Shown here piece after piece: positions 45,041 through 53,978 of a stretch of 57,995 nt of DNA (position 1 is the first letter of the stretch; every line of letters begins with the position of its first letter). The stretch comes from Planctomycetota bacterium (GTDB taxonomy: Bacteria > Planctomycetota > Phycisphaerae > WQYP01). The DNA lies in assembly GCA_021798635.1 (NCBI GenBank), contig JAJZGH010000001.1:1-57995 (forward strand), given 5' to 3'. The notes under the pieces were generated by a model. That model was not told the DNA's origin. It saw nothing but the letters and a program-made list of their open reading frames with translations, and did not search any database. The position numbers and the translations under genes were made by a program.

Positions 45041-45526
45041 ATGGCGACCAAGGAAACGTTTACCGACAATAAGCGTGTCAAAGACCTTATTAAGCTCATG
45101 TCTGATCACGGCCTGACGGAAATAGAGCTGGTGGAAGATAAATCTAAAATCCGCCTGAAGCGAGATTTTGCTCCTGTCGGCGTGCCCGTGCCCGGCGCAC
45201 CGATGATGGCCCAGCAGCCCATGATGGCACCGCAAGGGGCCAACGCCGCCCCTGCCCCTGCCGCGGAGCCGCCGGTGGACGAAGGTCTTGTCGCCATCAA
45301 ATCCCCTATGGTTGGCACTTTTTATACCGCGGCCAATCCGGACTCGGAACCGTTTGTAAAAATCGGGTCAACGGTCGGTAAAGAAAGCGTTGTCTGCATC
45401 ATTGAAGCCATGAAGGTATTTAACGAAATCCGCGCCGAAGTCAGTGGTGTCGTAACTAAAATGCTGGTGCAGAATGGTCAGGTGGTCGAATTCAATCAAC
45501 CGCTGTTCATGGTAAAAAGCCGGTAA
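45041..45526 (+). CDS. accB: Biotin carboxyl carrier protein of acetyl-CoA carboxylase
   Basis: A 161-residue carrier that holds the biotin used by AccC and the carboxyltransferase. The N-terminal part binds biotin carboxylase (VKDLIKLMSDHGLTEIELVED). An Ala/Pro-rich hinge follows. The biotinyl domain has IKSPMVGTFYTA and CIIEAMKVFNEI with the Lys in EAMK. ATG 45041 is chosen because the preceding codons to 45008 look like leader. It is followed 30 bases later by accC. The carboxyltransferase genes accA and accD are not in the window. Confidence 0.96.
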   Translation: MATKETFTDNKRVKDLIKLMSDHGLTEIELVEDKSKIRLKRDFAPVGVPVPGAPMMAQQPMMAPQGANAAPAPAAEPPVDEGLVAIKSPMVGTFYTAANPDSEPFVKIGSTVGKESVVCIIEAMKVFNEIRAEVSGVVTKMLVQNGQVVEFNQPLFMVKSR

Positions 45527-45556
45527 ATTCCCTGGCTGGGCATCGTAGAGGAAGAT

Positions 45557-46903
45557 ATGTTTTCCAGAATTCTTGTTGCCAATCGCGGCGAAATTGCTTT
45601 GCGCATTATCCGGGCCTGCCGGGAATTAGGGGTTGAGGTCGTGGCGGTTTACTCCGAAGCTGATCGCGATGCCGCCTACCTGAAACTTGCGGACCAGGCG
45701 ATCTGTATCGGGCCGGCGGCGGCGGGGGAAAGTTATCTCAATATTCCCCGCATTATTTCCGCCGCGGAAGTTGCTGATGTGCAGGCGATTCACCCGGGCT
45801 TTGGGTTTTTATCAGAAAATGCCCACTTCGCGGATGTTTGCCGCAGTTGCAAAATTGAATTCATCGGCCCGTCAGTTGAATCCATGAAGATGCTGGGTTC
45901 CAAATTGGCGTCGAAAGATTTAGCCAAGCAATGCAAAGTCCCCCTGACCCCCGGTAGCGACGGCCCGATTCAAACAGAAAAAGAAGCGGTGGACGTGGCC
46001 AAGAAAATCGGCTATCCGGTCATCATTAAAGCCTCCGCCGGCGGGGGTGGCAGGGGCATGCGCGTGGCGCACAATGAAATCACTCTTAAAAGCTCGCTGA
46101 ATGCGGCCCGGGCTGAAGCCGAGGCCGCTTTTAAGGATGCCACGGTCTTCATTGAAAAATACCATGAAGAACCGCGCCATGTGGAAGTGCAGATTCTTGG
46201 CGATAAACATGGCAACGTCGTGCACCTCTTTGAACGCGACTGCTCCATTCAACGGCGGCATCAGAAACTGGTCGAAGAATCACCTTGTCCGGTTATTGAT
46301 GAAGATACCCGCCAGGAACTCTGTGAAAGTGCCGTTCGCCTGGCCAAAGCCGCTGGCTATTACTCAGCCGCAACGGTTGAATTTGTCATGGACAAGCAGA
46401 AAAAGTTTTATTTTCTGGAAGTGAATACCCGCATTCAAGTGGAGCACCCGGTGACGGAATCCGTGACCGGGCAGGATTTAATCCAGTGGCAGTTGCGCAT
46501 CGCCGCGGGAGAAAAGCTCGATATTTCCCAGAAAGATATTCGCATCAATGGGGCCTCCATTGAATGCCGAATTAACGCCGAGGACCCGGATCGCAACTTC
46601 GCGCCCTCTCCGGGATTGCTGGAGGAATTCGCCCCGCCGGGTGGCCCGGGCGTGCGCCTGGATACCCACGCGTATCAGGGGTATCGCATCGGACCGAACT
46701 ATGACAGTATGATCGGCAAATTGATCGTGCATCGGCCCACACGTGATCAGGCCATCGCCACCATGCGCCGGGCACTGGATGAATTCCGCGCCGGACCCGT
46801 TAAGACGACCATCCCGCTGCACCGCTTTATTATGAATTCCCAGGATTTTCGGGAATCTCGTGTGGATACCGGCTGGATTGAGCGAACCCGCCGCTCCAGT
46901 TGA
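45557..46903 (+). CDS. accC: Biotin carboxylase of acetyl-CoA carboxylase
   Basis: A 448-residue ATP-grasp enzyme that carboxylates the biotin of Acc[26 protein letters not shown] opens it. [14 protein letters not shown] is the ATP loop. [43 protein letters not shown] and the C-terminal [10 protein letters not shown] are all conserved. Length and order match the family. With fabI and accB it gives the window two steps of fatty acid synthesis. Confidence 0.98.
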   Translation: MFSRILVANRGEIALRIIRACRELGVEVVAVYSEADRDAAYLKLADQAICIGPAAAGESYLNIPRIISAAEVADVQAIHPGFGFLSENAHFADVCRSCKIEFIGPSVESMKMLGSKLASKDLAKQCKVPLTPGSDGPIQTEKEAVDVAKKIGYPVIIKASAGGGGRGMRVAHNEITLKSSLNAARAEAEAAFKDATVFIEKYHEEPRHVEVQILGDKHGNVVHLFERDCSIQRRHQKLVEESPCPVIDEDTRQELCESAVRLAKAAGYYSAATVEFVMDKQKKFYFLEVNTRIQVEHPVTESVTGQDLIQWQLRIAAGEKLDISQKDIRINGASIECRINAEDPDRNFAPSPGLLEEFAPPGGPGVRLDTHAYQGYRIGPNYDSMIGKLIVHRPTRDQAIATMRRALDEFRAGPVKTTIPLHRFIMNSQDFRESRVDTGWIERTRRSS

Positions 46904-46939
46904 AAATTTGAATTTATGCCGCAAACAATTGGGTGAACC

Positions 46940-47704
46940 GTGGCCCTGCGAATGCTAAACTTGTGCATCTTTGCTTGTGCCTGCGCCCTGCTTTTGCCCG
47001 TGTCCGCCCCGGCGGTTATGGCGAAAGCTTCCATCACCCTGACCGGGCGCATCAGATCCTCGCACCGCATCATCCGTATCGAAGCCGTTGAGCGTAACCG
47101 AGCGAACGTGCTGGCATTAAGCACCAATAAACCCACCGCCTGGGTGTTTCCAGGAAAATTTAATTCCGCCGGAACATTTCGTATTCCGGGCATTATTCCA
47201 GGTCACCGTTATGACCTGATTGTTTTTACCGCCAAGGCCCGCTGGGAAGGCGTGAATATGAATTATTACCGCCCGGTTGAACCCGGCCCTCCGATGACCC
47301 CCGGCGATCTAAAACAAATTGTCAATTTCATTGAAAAAATTCCCCGCTTTACCAATTACAACCGTCCCCTTTGGATTGCGGGCGATCATAACCATGCCAC
47401 ACTGGTGGTAGAACAGATTCGCAGCCATTCATTTTATTCTGGCCATCAGGGATCAATTATTTTTCGCGTGGCTGTATGGTATTTTGAACGCTATTACGCC
47501 GGCTGGCAGAAGGTCAGTAATCTCGGCAAGGTGATGACGCGATGGCGCGGCCCGGCAAATCAAATTACCAATCCGTGGCAATATCTTCCGGCGCTAGGGG
47601 ATATTGCGGTTTCAAGTGCCGGCACATTCAAGCCCATTGATGTCACGCTGCCCACGCCCAGCCCGCATCATGGCCTGGATGGTGCAATCCCCGCGGGGAA
47701 ATAA
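46940..47704 (+). CDS. Secreted protein of unknown function
   Basis: A 254-residue protein with a signal peptide (LCIFACACALLLPVSAPAVMAKA) probably cut near residue 29. Residues 32-100 (ITLTGRI, FNSAGTFRIPGIIPGHRYDLIVFTAKA) look like a beta-sandwich of the carboxypeptidase-regulatory-like kind. The rest is unfamiliar, with many Trp and Tyr. The start is a GTG at 46940 with a modest ribosome site. Its stop TAA overlaps the next ATG by one base, so it is tightly coupled to the GH28-like gene. A partner role in polysaccharide handling is likely but unproved. Confidence 0.72.
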   Translation: MALRMLNLCIFACACALLLPVSAPAVMAKASITLTGRIRSSHRIIRIEAVERNRANVLALSTNKPTAWVFPGKFNSAGTFRIPGIIPGHRYDLIVFTAKARWEGVNMNYYRPVEPGPPMTPGDLKQIVNFIEKIPRFTNYNRPLWIAGDHNHATLVVEQIRSHSFYSGHQGSIIFRVAVWYFERYYAGWQKVSNLGKVMTRWRGPANQITNPWQYLPALGDIAVSSAGTFKPIDVTLPTPSPHHGLDGAIPAGK

Positions 47705-49164
47705 TGTTTTATCAGAGGTATTTTGCCGCCATGCCCAAGACCAGCATCGACCGCATTTTGAACTGGAGTATTCGAATTTTGCTTGGCGCGGTGGTGCTTT
47801 TCGCAGCGATCGGCCTGTTTCGTCACTTTGACCACAATGCGGATTCCCGCTCCGCTGATGGTCAATATAATGTCAAGAACTTCGGAGCCGCCGGTAACGC
47901 TGTAACCTTGGATACAGCCGCAATTCAGCGGGCTATCGACACATGCAGCCGCTATGGCGGCGGAAAAGTGGTGTTTCCCGCCGGAACGTATTTGTGTGGA
48001 ACACTGCAATTAAAAAGTAACGTGACACTGGACCTGCAAACCGGCTCGGAGATATTCGGTTCTCCGAATATTAAAAACTACCATACCGTTGATCCTTTTA
48101 TTGACGGCGACGGGCAGGCCTTTGGCTACTGTCTTATCGGCGCAAATCACGCCGATAATATCGGAATTGAGGGTACCGGTGCCATCAATGGTGACGGCGT
48201 AGGCTTCCGCGGCAATCGGCCTTTTTTAATCCGCCTGGCGCATTGCAACGGAATAACCGTGCGCGATGTGACGCTTGAACAGTCGGCCGCATGGGGCCTG
48301 AATTTGTACCGTTGTCGGCAGATTCTCGTGGATCATGTACATATCTGGAACCATGCTAATTACAACAATGACGGCATTGATGTGGATTCCAGCGAACTGG
48401 TGCATATCACGCATTGCGATATTAATTCCGAGGATGACTGCATTTGTCTTAAAACCACCACACCCACCAGTTGTTCACATATTCGAGTGGATCATTGCCG
48501 TTTAAGCAGCCAGTGCGCGGCGGTAAAATTTGGCAGTGAAACCATGGGTACGATGCGCGATATTCATGTCAAGGACTGTTACGAGTATGACACCCGCCTG
48601 GGCGGAATTAAAATTTTATCCGTGGATGGTGCCCATATCAGCAATGTTCGATTCGACAATATCCAAATGAGAAATGTGGACATGCCTATATTCATCCGCC
48701 TTGGCGGCCGGCTTTCCACATTTCATCCGGGGCAAGACCCCCGGAATGTGGGCAGCATCAACAATATCGTCATTCGTAATGTCACCGCGCAGGCCTCCAA
48801 TCAGGGGCGATTGCTATTTCCCACTGGAATATTTATTACGGGTATTCCCAACTATGATGTCGGCCACGTTCTGCTGGAAAATATTTCCATTACTCTTTCC
48901 GGCGGTGCACCGGCGGGCGCCGCAAAAATACAGGTGCCTGAAAAAATCACCGCCTTCCCGGACTTTTTCCTCTTCGGCTTATATCTGCCGGCTTATGGCA
49001 TGTACGCCCGGCACGCCGATGATCTGGTACTGAACAATGTCCGCTTTCAACTCGAAAACCCCGACGCCCGGCCCGCCATTCTCTGTCAAAACGTCAAGCG
49101 CATTGCATGGACCAATGCCCCCGCCCCCGTGATGCAGACCCTGCCCCCGGCCAATCCGCGTTAA
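47704..49164 (+). CDS. GH28-like polygalacturonase-family protein
   Basis: A 486-residue right-handed parallel beta-helix protein behind an N-terminal signal anchor (about residues 21-41). YNVKNFGAAGNAVTLDTAAIQRAIDTC is the standard opening of GH28 and pectin-lyase-fold enzymes. The catalytic region has NNDGIDVDSS and SEDDCICLKT, giving the three Asp. The usual GHG motif is replaced by CAAVKFGSET and the RIK motif by GIKI, as seen in rhamnogalacturonase-like and unclassified members. The start could also be the ATG at 47731. The exact pectic substrate is unknown. Confidence 0.86.
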   Translation: MFYQRYFAAMPKTSIDRILNWSIRILLGAVVLFAAIGLFRHFDHNADSRSADGQYNVKNFGAAGNAVTLDTAAIQRAIDTCSRYGGGKVVFPAGTYLCGTLQLKSNVTLDLQTGSEIFGSPNIKNYHTVDPFIDGDGQAFGYCLIGANHADNIGIEGTGAINGDGVGFRGNRPFLIRLAHCNGITVRDVTLEQSAAWGLNLYRCRQILVDHVHIWNHANYNNDGIDVDSSELVHITHCDINSEDDCICLKTTTPTSCSHIRVDHCRLSSQCAAVKFGSETMGTMRDIHVKDCYEYDTRLGGIKILSVDGAHISNVRFDNIQMRNVDMPIFIRLGGRLSTFHPGQDPRNVGSINNIVIRNVTAQASNQGRLLFPTGIFITGIPNYDVGHVLLENISITLSGGAPAGAAKIQVPEKITAFPDFFLFGLYLPAYGMYARHADDLVLNNVRFQLENPDARPAILCQNVKRIAWTNAPAPVMQTLPPANPR

Positions 49165-49177
49165 CGCCGCCCGAAAC

Positions 49178-49223
49178 AAAGGTACCTGACACCTTTTCCT
49201 AAAAAAAGGTGTCAGGTACCTTT
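49178..49223. terminator. Long perfect inverted repeat, bidirectional terminator or REP-like
   Basis: Two 20-base arms (49178-49197 and 49204-49223) match perfectly around a six-base spacer. The arm core is GGTACCTGACACCTTTT. It sits between the convergent GH28-like and six-hairpin glycosidase genes, and T-runs follow each side. It is well placed to stop transcription both ways. Its length and symmetry also resemble REP or BIME-type repeats, which are scattered by RAYT transposases. Confidence 0.75.
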
Positions 49224-49229
49224 TATTTA

Positions 49230-51362
49230 TTAAATCGCCTTGTTCAGGCCTTCGTGCCGGACGTTCCAGGAGCCGTCCTGGGGGAAACCTGGGGCATTGT
49301 GTTGCGGACCGCCGTCCCAACCTGCGGCCAGAAATGCCGCTGCATAAAGTAAAGCGCCGTCTCCCGGAATATAGGGGCATGGACCGCCGGTGTTGATGCC
49401 GCGAATATCAAAATGATTGCCGTGAACTTTTGCGGTCAGGGCCGCAATCGCAATCCGCGGTTCACCAACCCGCGCCGCCGCCATGGCCATCCATGGCAAA
49501 TCCCATCCATATTCATGATTACCCGCCCAGTCCCAGGATTTCCAGGTTTTCAATACCGTTGCATGAGCTGTTGCGGGGTCCACCCCGGCAATCCGCGGTA
49601 ACATGCCGTAAACTCCGATCATATCGGGATGATTACTGCGTATGGTCGTGTAGGTCGCTTTGGCCCACTGCTCGGAAATCACATAAACGCCCTGATCCAT
49701 AGGCAGGGGGGCCAAATGTTTCAGGACATGCGCCCAACGGGCGTCCGGGGGTAATCCCATGCGGTGCCTCCATGTTTGAGCGGTAGTTAATGCGAACCGC
49801 CAATAGGCCAATTCATAAATACTGTTGCTGGTAACGCCATGTTCACACGCCGGCATAACAGGCGTAAGATCGTAACGCTTCAGCGTGCGGTTCCATGTTG
49901 GAAAGCTGGCCACGTAATCCGCGGTGGAAAAAATAATATCACGCCATAGCTTAAGCGTTCCGGAGGTCGGGGACTGACGGTAATGCAATTCGGCAAAAAA
50001 GATCGGATGCGGCTGCTGCCAAGCCAGAATATTATCTCCAAACCACGGGACATTCCGCCCGCCGGGGCCGGTGCGCTTGGGCCATTTGACGCCGTGATAA
50101 TTCAATTGCCTGGCCAGCGCCCGCGCTACCGGCTTGATCCGCCAATAGAAAGCCAACTCGCGCATCGCTAATGGCCAGCGGTTCCACAACGCATAATGTC
50201 CGATATGCCAGACCGCCATTTCCATGTTAGCCTGACTGCTCCATTGATCCAGCCCCATTAAACCGATTTCCGCGCCAGGCATATCCCCGGCTTCCTGCAC
50301 AGCCATCTGATATTGCGCCAGCACAATCCGCCGTTCGAGTTCCGGTGCCGCAGGGTTACTGCTGCCGGAAAGATCAATGGCTCCGCCACTGTTCCAAAAC
50401 CGTTCCCAATGATTGGCCGCGGCCTTTTCCGTTTCCGGAAAGCTCTGGTGCCCCTGTGCCAAATTCACGGAATCGGGGGCGAACCGGCAGGTCAATTCAA
50501 TTGTGTTCTGGCCCGTCAGCGGAACAAGCCGCCACGTGTGAGGAAGTGTATCGGGATAAATGGCCGCATGTTTTCCGGTGAACATAACGCCATAACGTGA
50601 CGAATCCGCGACGCGCTGCAAATGCACCCAATTGTCCGCGCGTCGCACGACCAGCGTCTGATGTTTTCCCGTGGCATGAAAATCTCCAACCCAAGGCCCC
50701 TGGGTGCGATCCGGATAAGGAAAGTCCAGGATGATCCAGAAACGCCCGGTAGCCAGGGCGGAAGATGTTATCCGCACAGCCAGTCTATCGGCTTCCGCGT
50801 CGCAAAGGCTTTCGACTACGACGCGTTGCTGGTGCAACCGGAATACCGCACGTTGTTTACCAGTAAAGATGTCAATATGTCTATCAATCCCTGAGATATC
50901 TTCCGGCTTCAGCGGTGCGCCGTCGGCATGTACCATCCGCAGTCGCCCCAGATTCATGCGATGCGGATTCTCCCGCATCCAGTGGTATAGTGCGTTTTCC
51001 GCGGCCGGCCAGATTTGCGGGCCTGTAAGGCGGCCGCGCTCGTACGTGCCGGTAATCGGGACATCCGCCCGCGTATAACCGGCCGGCATCGGCGACCAAT
51101 TCCAACCCCAGTCCGTCATGATGTTACCGGCAAAGGTTTGCAATCCGGTGGCATCACAATTAAACACGGCACCGCCATTACCGAGTTGGAAAACCCCATC
51201 CAGTTGATTGTATTGAAAGTTATGCCGGGTGACCAAGGCTTTGCGATCAAGTTTTGACGTGATCCTGCGCCCGGAAGCCGGCCGCTTGGGTGCCGTGGCC
51301 AATGTCACGGCACCAAGAAGTAGATCCCGCCGTGAGCAATCCTCTGTGGTACGTCCAGCCAT
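49230..51362 (-). CDS. Tat-exported six-hairpin glycoside hydrolase
   Basis: A 710-residue protein. SRRDLLLGAV at residues 10-19 is the Tat motif. A beta-sandwich N-terminal domain (about 45-330) leads to an alpha/alpha barrel with LDQWSSQANMEMAVWHIGHYALWNRWPLA, WPKRTGPGGRNVPWFGDNILAWQQPHPIFFAELHYR and PGDGALLYAAAFLAAGWDGG. This layout is that of GH65/GH95-like enzymes, including fucosidase- and phosphorylase-like families. The candidate acid lies in the VMPACEHG region but is not certain. ATG 51362 follows GGAGAAG. It is divergent from the PEP-CTERM operon. Confidence 0.8.
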   Translation of the reverse strand: MAGRTTEDCSRRDLLLGAVTLATAPKRPASGRRITSKLDRKALVTRHNFQYNQLDGVFQLGNGGAVFNCDATGLQTFAGNIMTDWGWNWSPMPAGYTRADVPITGTYERGRLTGPQIWPAAENALYHWMRENPHRMNLGRLRMVHADGAPLKPEDISGIDRHIDIFTGKQRAVFRLHQQRVVVESLCDAEADRLAVRITSSALATGRFWIILDFPYPDRTQGPWVGDFHATGKHQTLVVRRADNWVHLQRVADSSRYGVMFTGKHAAIYPDTLPHTWRLVPLTGQNTIELTCRFAPDSVNLAQGHQSFPETEKAAANHWERFWNSGGAIDLSGSSNPAAPELERRIVLAQYQMAVQEAGDMPGAEIGLMGLDQWSSQANMEMAVWHIGHYALWNRWPLAMRELAFYWRIKPVARALARQLNYHGVKWPKRTGPGGRNVPWFGDNILAWQQPHPIFFAELHYRQSPTSGTLKLWRDIIFSTADYVASFPTWNRTLKRYDLTPVMPACEHGVTSNSIYELAYWRFALTTAQTWRHRMGLPPDARWAHVLKHLAPLPMDQGVYVISEQWAKATYTTIRSNHPDMIGVYGMLPRIAGVDPATAHATVLKTWKSWDWAGNHEYGWDLPWMAMAAARVGEPRIAIAALTAKVHGNHFDIRGINTGGPCPYIPGDGALLYAAAFLAAGWDGGPQHNAPGFPQDGSWNVRHEGLNKAI

Positions 51363-51694
51363 GACAAGCTTCTCCGCAGTTAATTAATTTGCCATTTGAT
51401 ATTCTGGACACGACCGATGAAATTTTATCGCATCTTGATCGAACCGCAATGGCATTACTGCATAACTGGTTTGGCAACCGCGATTTGTTTACTGATGACA
51501 CCCCAAAGCCCTGGAGCATGGGGTGTTATTGGTCAAGCCTGCGCCACACCGCCGTTTTCGGCCTTTCCGCAAGATATGGCAACCTCCAGCAGGATTGTTA
51601 AATACAATAGTAAAGCGGTTCAAGCGTTAAAAAGTGCTAAATAACTGGCTGTTTATAGGATCAGTCGGGCTGGAAAAAAATAATGAGAGTTTAC
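51363..51694. other. Intergenic region between divergent surface-enzyme genes
   Basis: The two open frames here (from 51389 and 51396) have no good ribosome site, and I do not call them. Composition is mildly A/T-rich toward the promoter at 51695. No repeat or RNA element was found apart from that promoter. Confidence 0.4.
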
Positions 51695-51722
51695 TTGACA
51701 AACCAATTTAACCGGTTAAACT
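51695..51722 (+). promoter_or_regulatory. Promoter of the PEP-CTERM operon
   Basis: A perfect TTGACA (51695-51700), a 16-bp spacer and TAAACT (51717-51722) lie about 55 bases before ATG 51778. A better -10-like TATACT (51722-51727) is too far from the -35. The spacer contains the palindrome at 51707-51720. Confidence 0.6.
51707..51720. promoter_or_regulatory. Palindromic operator, LacI-type
   Basis: TTTAACCGGTTAAA is a perfect 14-bp palindrome with a central CG, as in sites of LacI-family repressors. It lies exactly between the -35 and -10 boxes, so a bound repressor would block the operon. The regulator is not in the window. Confidence 0.55.
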
Positions 51723-51777
51723 ATACTCAAGGTAGCAGAGTTCGCTACACAAATTCTTTATTTACAAGGAGAGTCTC

Positions 51778-52776
51778 ATGGTTGGTATCACATCTCATCG
51801 GTCCTGGGCCGCACTGTTGGGTATGGCTGCAGGAATAACAGCATTCGGACTGGCGGGCTCGAATGTAAACGCAGCGGCAATTGCCGCAGACAATGCCAGC
51901 GGCGCCAATAGCACCACTGGAGGGGCGATTACCACTGGAGCCACTGGCGGTTACGGTTTTGGCAGTTGGACCCTCTTGGCCAGTGATAGCAACTCCCCGC
52001 CGTACGCCGGCGAGTACTCAGACACAAGCAGCAAGCCGATCGCTACCAGCGGTAATTCTTGGGGCGTGTACGCCAACACCGGAACCGCAGCTGCTACCCC
52101 GCGCGTGGATTTGTTCCGGCCGTTTACTTCCGCACTCGCGTCAGGTCAGGCATTCAGTGTCGCATTGGAAAGCGACAGCGTTGGCTCGGATGTCTATGGC
52201 ACGCCGGCGACATATCATAGCAATGGCTTACCCGCGATCGGGTTTAGCCTGCAAAGTGGTAGCGCCGCAACCGTTACTTCCGGCACGACAACAATGACAG
52301 TCGGGACAAGTTCCTACAATGCGGGGTCATACACTAATCCTAATGCCGTCTTTACGGTCAGCTTCACCGAGCTTGGGCCAGGGGAAACCCTCAATGGCGT
52401 GACCAATTCAGCCGGTTACGCTCTGGAAACAAATATCACCGATGCCGGCGGAACCACAACTGTGCTTAGCACTGGCAGCAACGCCATCAACGAGGCCCAG
52501 ATCGGTGCGGGGATCAACGCATCCTTCGCGTTGGGCAACGCTGGCGCGTACACGCTTACGCTTTCATCCGTGGGTGCTACGCCGGCTGTGTTGGCAACGT
52601 ATACCGGAACAGTCAACGGAACCATCAATGGCGCTGATCTCTTTGATCAGGCCACCGCGCAAAACGGTTACTTCAACAGCCTCCAGATTGCCGCAGTTCC
52701 TGAGCCGGCTACCATCGGCTTGTTCCTGGCGGCGGGGGCCGGTTTGCTGTTGGTTCGCCGGCGGCGGTCAGCCTGA
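51778..52776 (+). CDS. PEP-CTERM surface protein
   Basis: A 332-residue protein with a signal peptide (about residues 1-32, AALLGMAAGITAFGLAGSNVNAAA) and a PEP-CTERM tail: VPEPATIGLFLAAGAGLLLVRRRRSA. PEP-CTERM proteins are processed by exosortase and delivered to the cell surface or matrix. The middle is Ser/Thr/Gly/Asn-rich and probably beta-structured. It has no catalytic motif I recognise. It resembles the next PEP-CTERM protein, with a shared YGFGSW/TGFGPW segment and YFNSLQI/YFNNLQV before the tail. CAAGGAGAG precedes ATG 51778. Confidence 0.88.
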   Translation: MVGITSHRSWAALLGMAAGITAFGLAGSNVNAAAIAADNASGANSTTGGAITTGATGGYGFGSWTLLASDSNSPPYAGEYSDTSSKPIATSGNSWGVYANTGTAAATPRVDLFRPFTSALASGQAFSVALESDSVGSDVYGTPATYHSNGLPAIGFSLQSGSAATVTSGTTTMTVGTSSYNAGSYTNPNAVFTVSFTELGPGETLNGVTNSAGYALETNITDAGGTTTVLSTGSNAINEAQIGAGINASFALGNAGAYTLTLSSVGATPAVLATYTGTVNGTINGADLFDQATAQNGYFNSLQIAAVPEPATIGLFLAAGAGLLLVRRRRSA

Positions 52777-52795
52777 CAACGACGTTGTGATTCGC

Positions 52796-52854
52796 GATTT
52801 GAGATCGATGATTTAACACTGCATCGCTGGCTTGTAAATCAGAGATCTCAAATC
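52796..52854. repeat. Inverted repeat between PEP-CTERM genes
   Basis: GATTTGAGATC (52796-52806) and GATCTCAAATC (52844-52854) are perfect 11-base arms separated by 37 bases. No T-run follows. It may slow transcription between the two PEP-CTERM genes or be a repeat element. Confidence 0.4.
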
Positions 52855-52988
52855 AAAAATCCTCAAGGCGCAGTGTTTTTGCGATGCAATGATCGCGTTG
52901 AATCCGGCATAAAGTGACCGGCAAAGGTTTGTTCTGGATTTTTTCCAATACCCCTGTGGCAGGGCTTATGAGTTTCGGAGATTTATGT

Positions 52989-53978
52989 ATGGCGGCCAAA
53001 CGAATAAGTTCTGTCCAACACCACCCCCGATGGCCTCGCCTCTTGTCCGGCGCGGCTGTCGCGGGAATGGTCGGATGGGTGACAGCTCACGGCGGCGTGG
53101 CCGCCGCCGTGAGCTTATCCGATAATGCCGCCAACCCGGCGTACGCCAGCGGCACGTGGAACAATAACAGTAATGGTGGCACTGGATTCGGCCCCTGGTA
53201 TCAAGGCCCAACCGGTTCCGGCGTGGGGCAAAATGCGACATGGGGATTCGATACTGAATCAGCAGCGAATATTTTCGGCACCGCCGCCACCCCGAATATC
53301 AACACCAGTGGCGTAGCCTGGACGCTCTGGTCGCAAAATGGCACGGGATCAGATCCGGCGATTCCAACAGCTTACCGCAGTTTTAATTATTCATTGCAGT
53401 CGGGGGCGACTTTTTCCATCAACATGGCCACGGATGCCATCGGCACACAAGGGGCCGAAGGCTTTCAACTCCAAAGTTACAACTCCGCCAGCGGCTATGC
53501 CACGCCGATTTTGGAAGTGGCGGCTTTCGCATCCGGCAGCTATTACAGCGTCAGCTATGGCGGTTACACTGCAACTTCTCCCGGATTTTCCAATTCCTTT
53601 GCTACGGCCATAAAATCCACGCATGACGGCAGTAGTTCCCAGAACAACGGCAACGGGCTAACTATTTCCGTCAATCTTACCGGCCCGGCAACTGCATCCC
53701 TTACCATCACGCCGTTAGGCACAGCGCAGGGCAAAGCGGAAACTTTTGCCGGACTGGCGTTGAACACGGATTCAATCAATCAACTTATGCTCTTTAATGA
53801 CAATCTCGGCAGTAGCGCACAGAATGCATATTTTAATAATTTGCAAGTGACTGACCCCGTTCCGGAACCCGCCACGTTAGCTCTTTTGGGCTGCGCCTTG
53901 TTGGCGTTGCCCTTGTTGCGGCGGAAATCGCTTGCCCTTAACCCCCGGCTGGAGAGAGAAACAATATGTCGACAGTGA
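52989..53978 (+). CDS. PEP-CTERM surface protein, paralogue of the preceding one
   Basis: A 329-residue protein. Signal peptide about residues 12-37 (LLSGAAVAGMVGWVTAHGGVAAA). The mature part is Gly/Asn/Ser-rich, sharing TGFGPWYQG and AQNAYFNNLQVTDPVPEPATLALLGCALLALPLLRRK with the protein at 51778. The tail continues for about 16 residues beyond RRK, which is unusual. I start at ATG 52989 because GGAG lies upstream at normal spacing. The last 13 bases overlap the GH13-like gene start at 53966, so the two are coupled. Confidence 0.85.
   Translation: MAAKRISSVQHHPRWPRLLSGAAVAGMVGWVTAHGGVAAAVSLSDNAANPAYASGTWNNNSNGGTGFGPWYQGPTGSGVGQNATWGFDTESAANIFGTAATPNINTSGVAWTLWSQNGTGSDPAIPTAYRSFNYSLQSGATFSINMATDAIGTQGAEGFQLQSYNSASGYATPILEVAAFASGSYYSVSYGGYTATSPGFSNSFATAIKSTHDGSSSQNNGNGLTISVNLTGPATASLTITPLGTAQGKAETFAGLALNTDSINQLMLFNDNLGSSAQNAYFNNLQVTDPVPEPATLALLGCALLALPLLRRKSLALNPRLERETICRQ

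Noticed and set aside
51389..51644. Two overlapping small frames upstream of the PEP-CTERM operon
   Set aside because: Neither has a ribosome site or recognisable pattern, and their composition is like the surrounding intergenic DNA.
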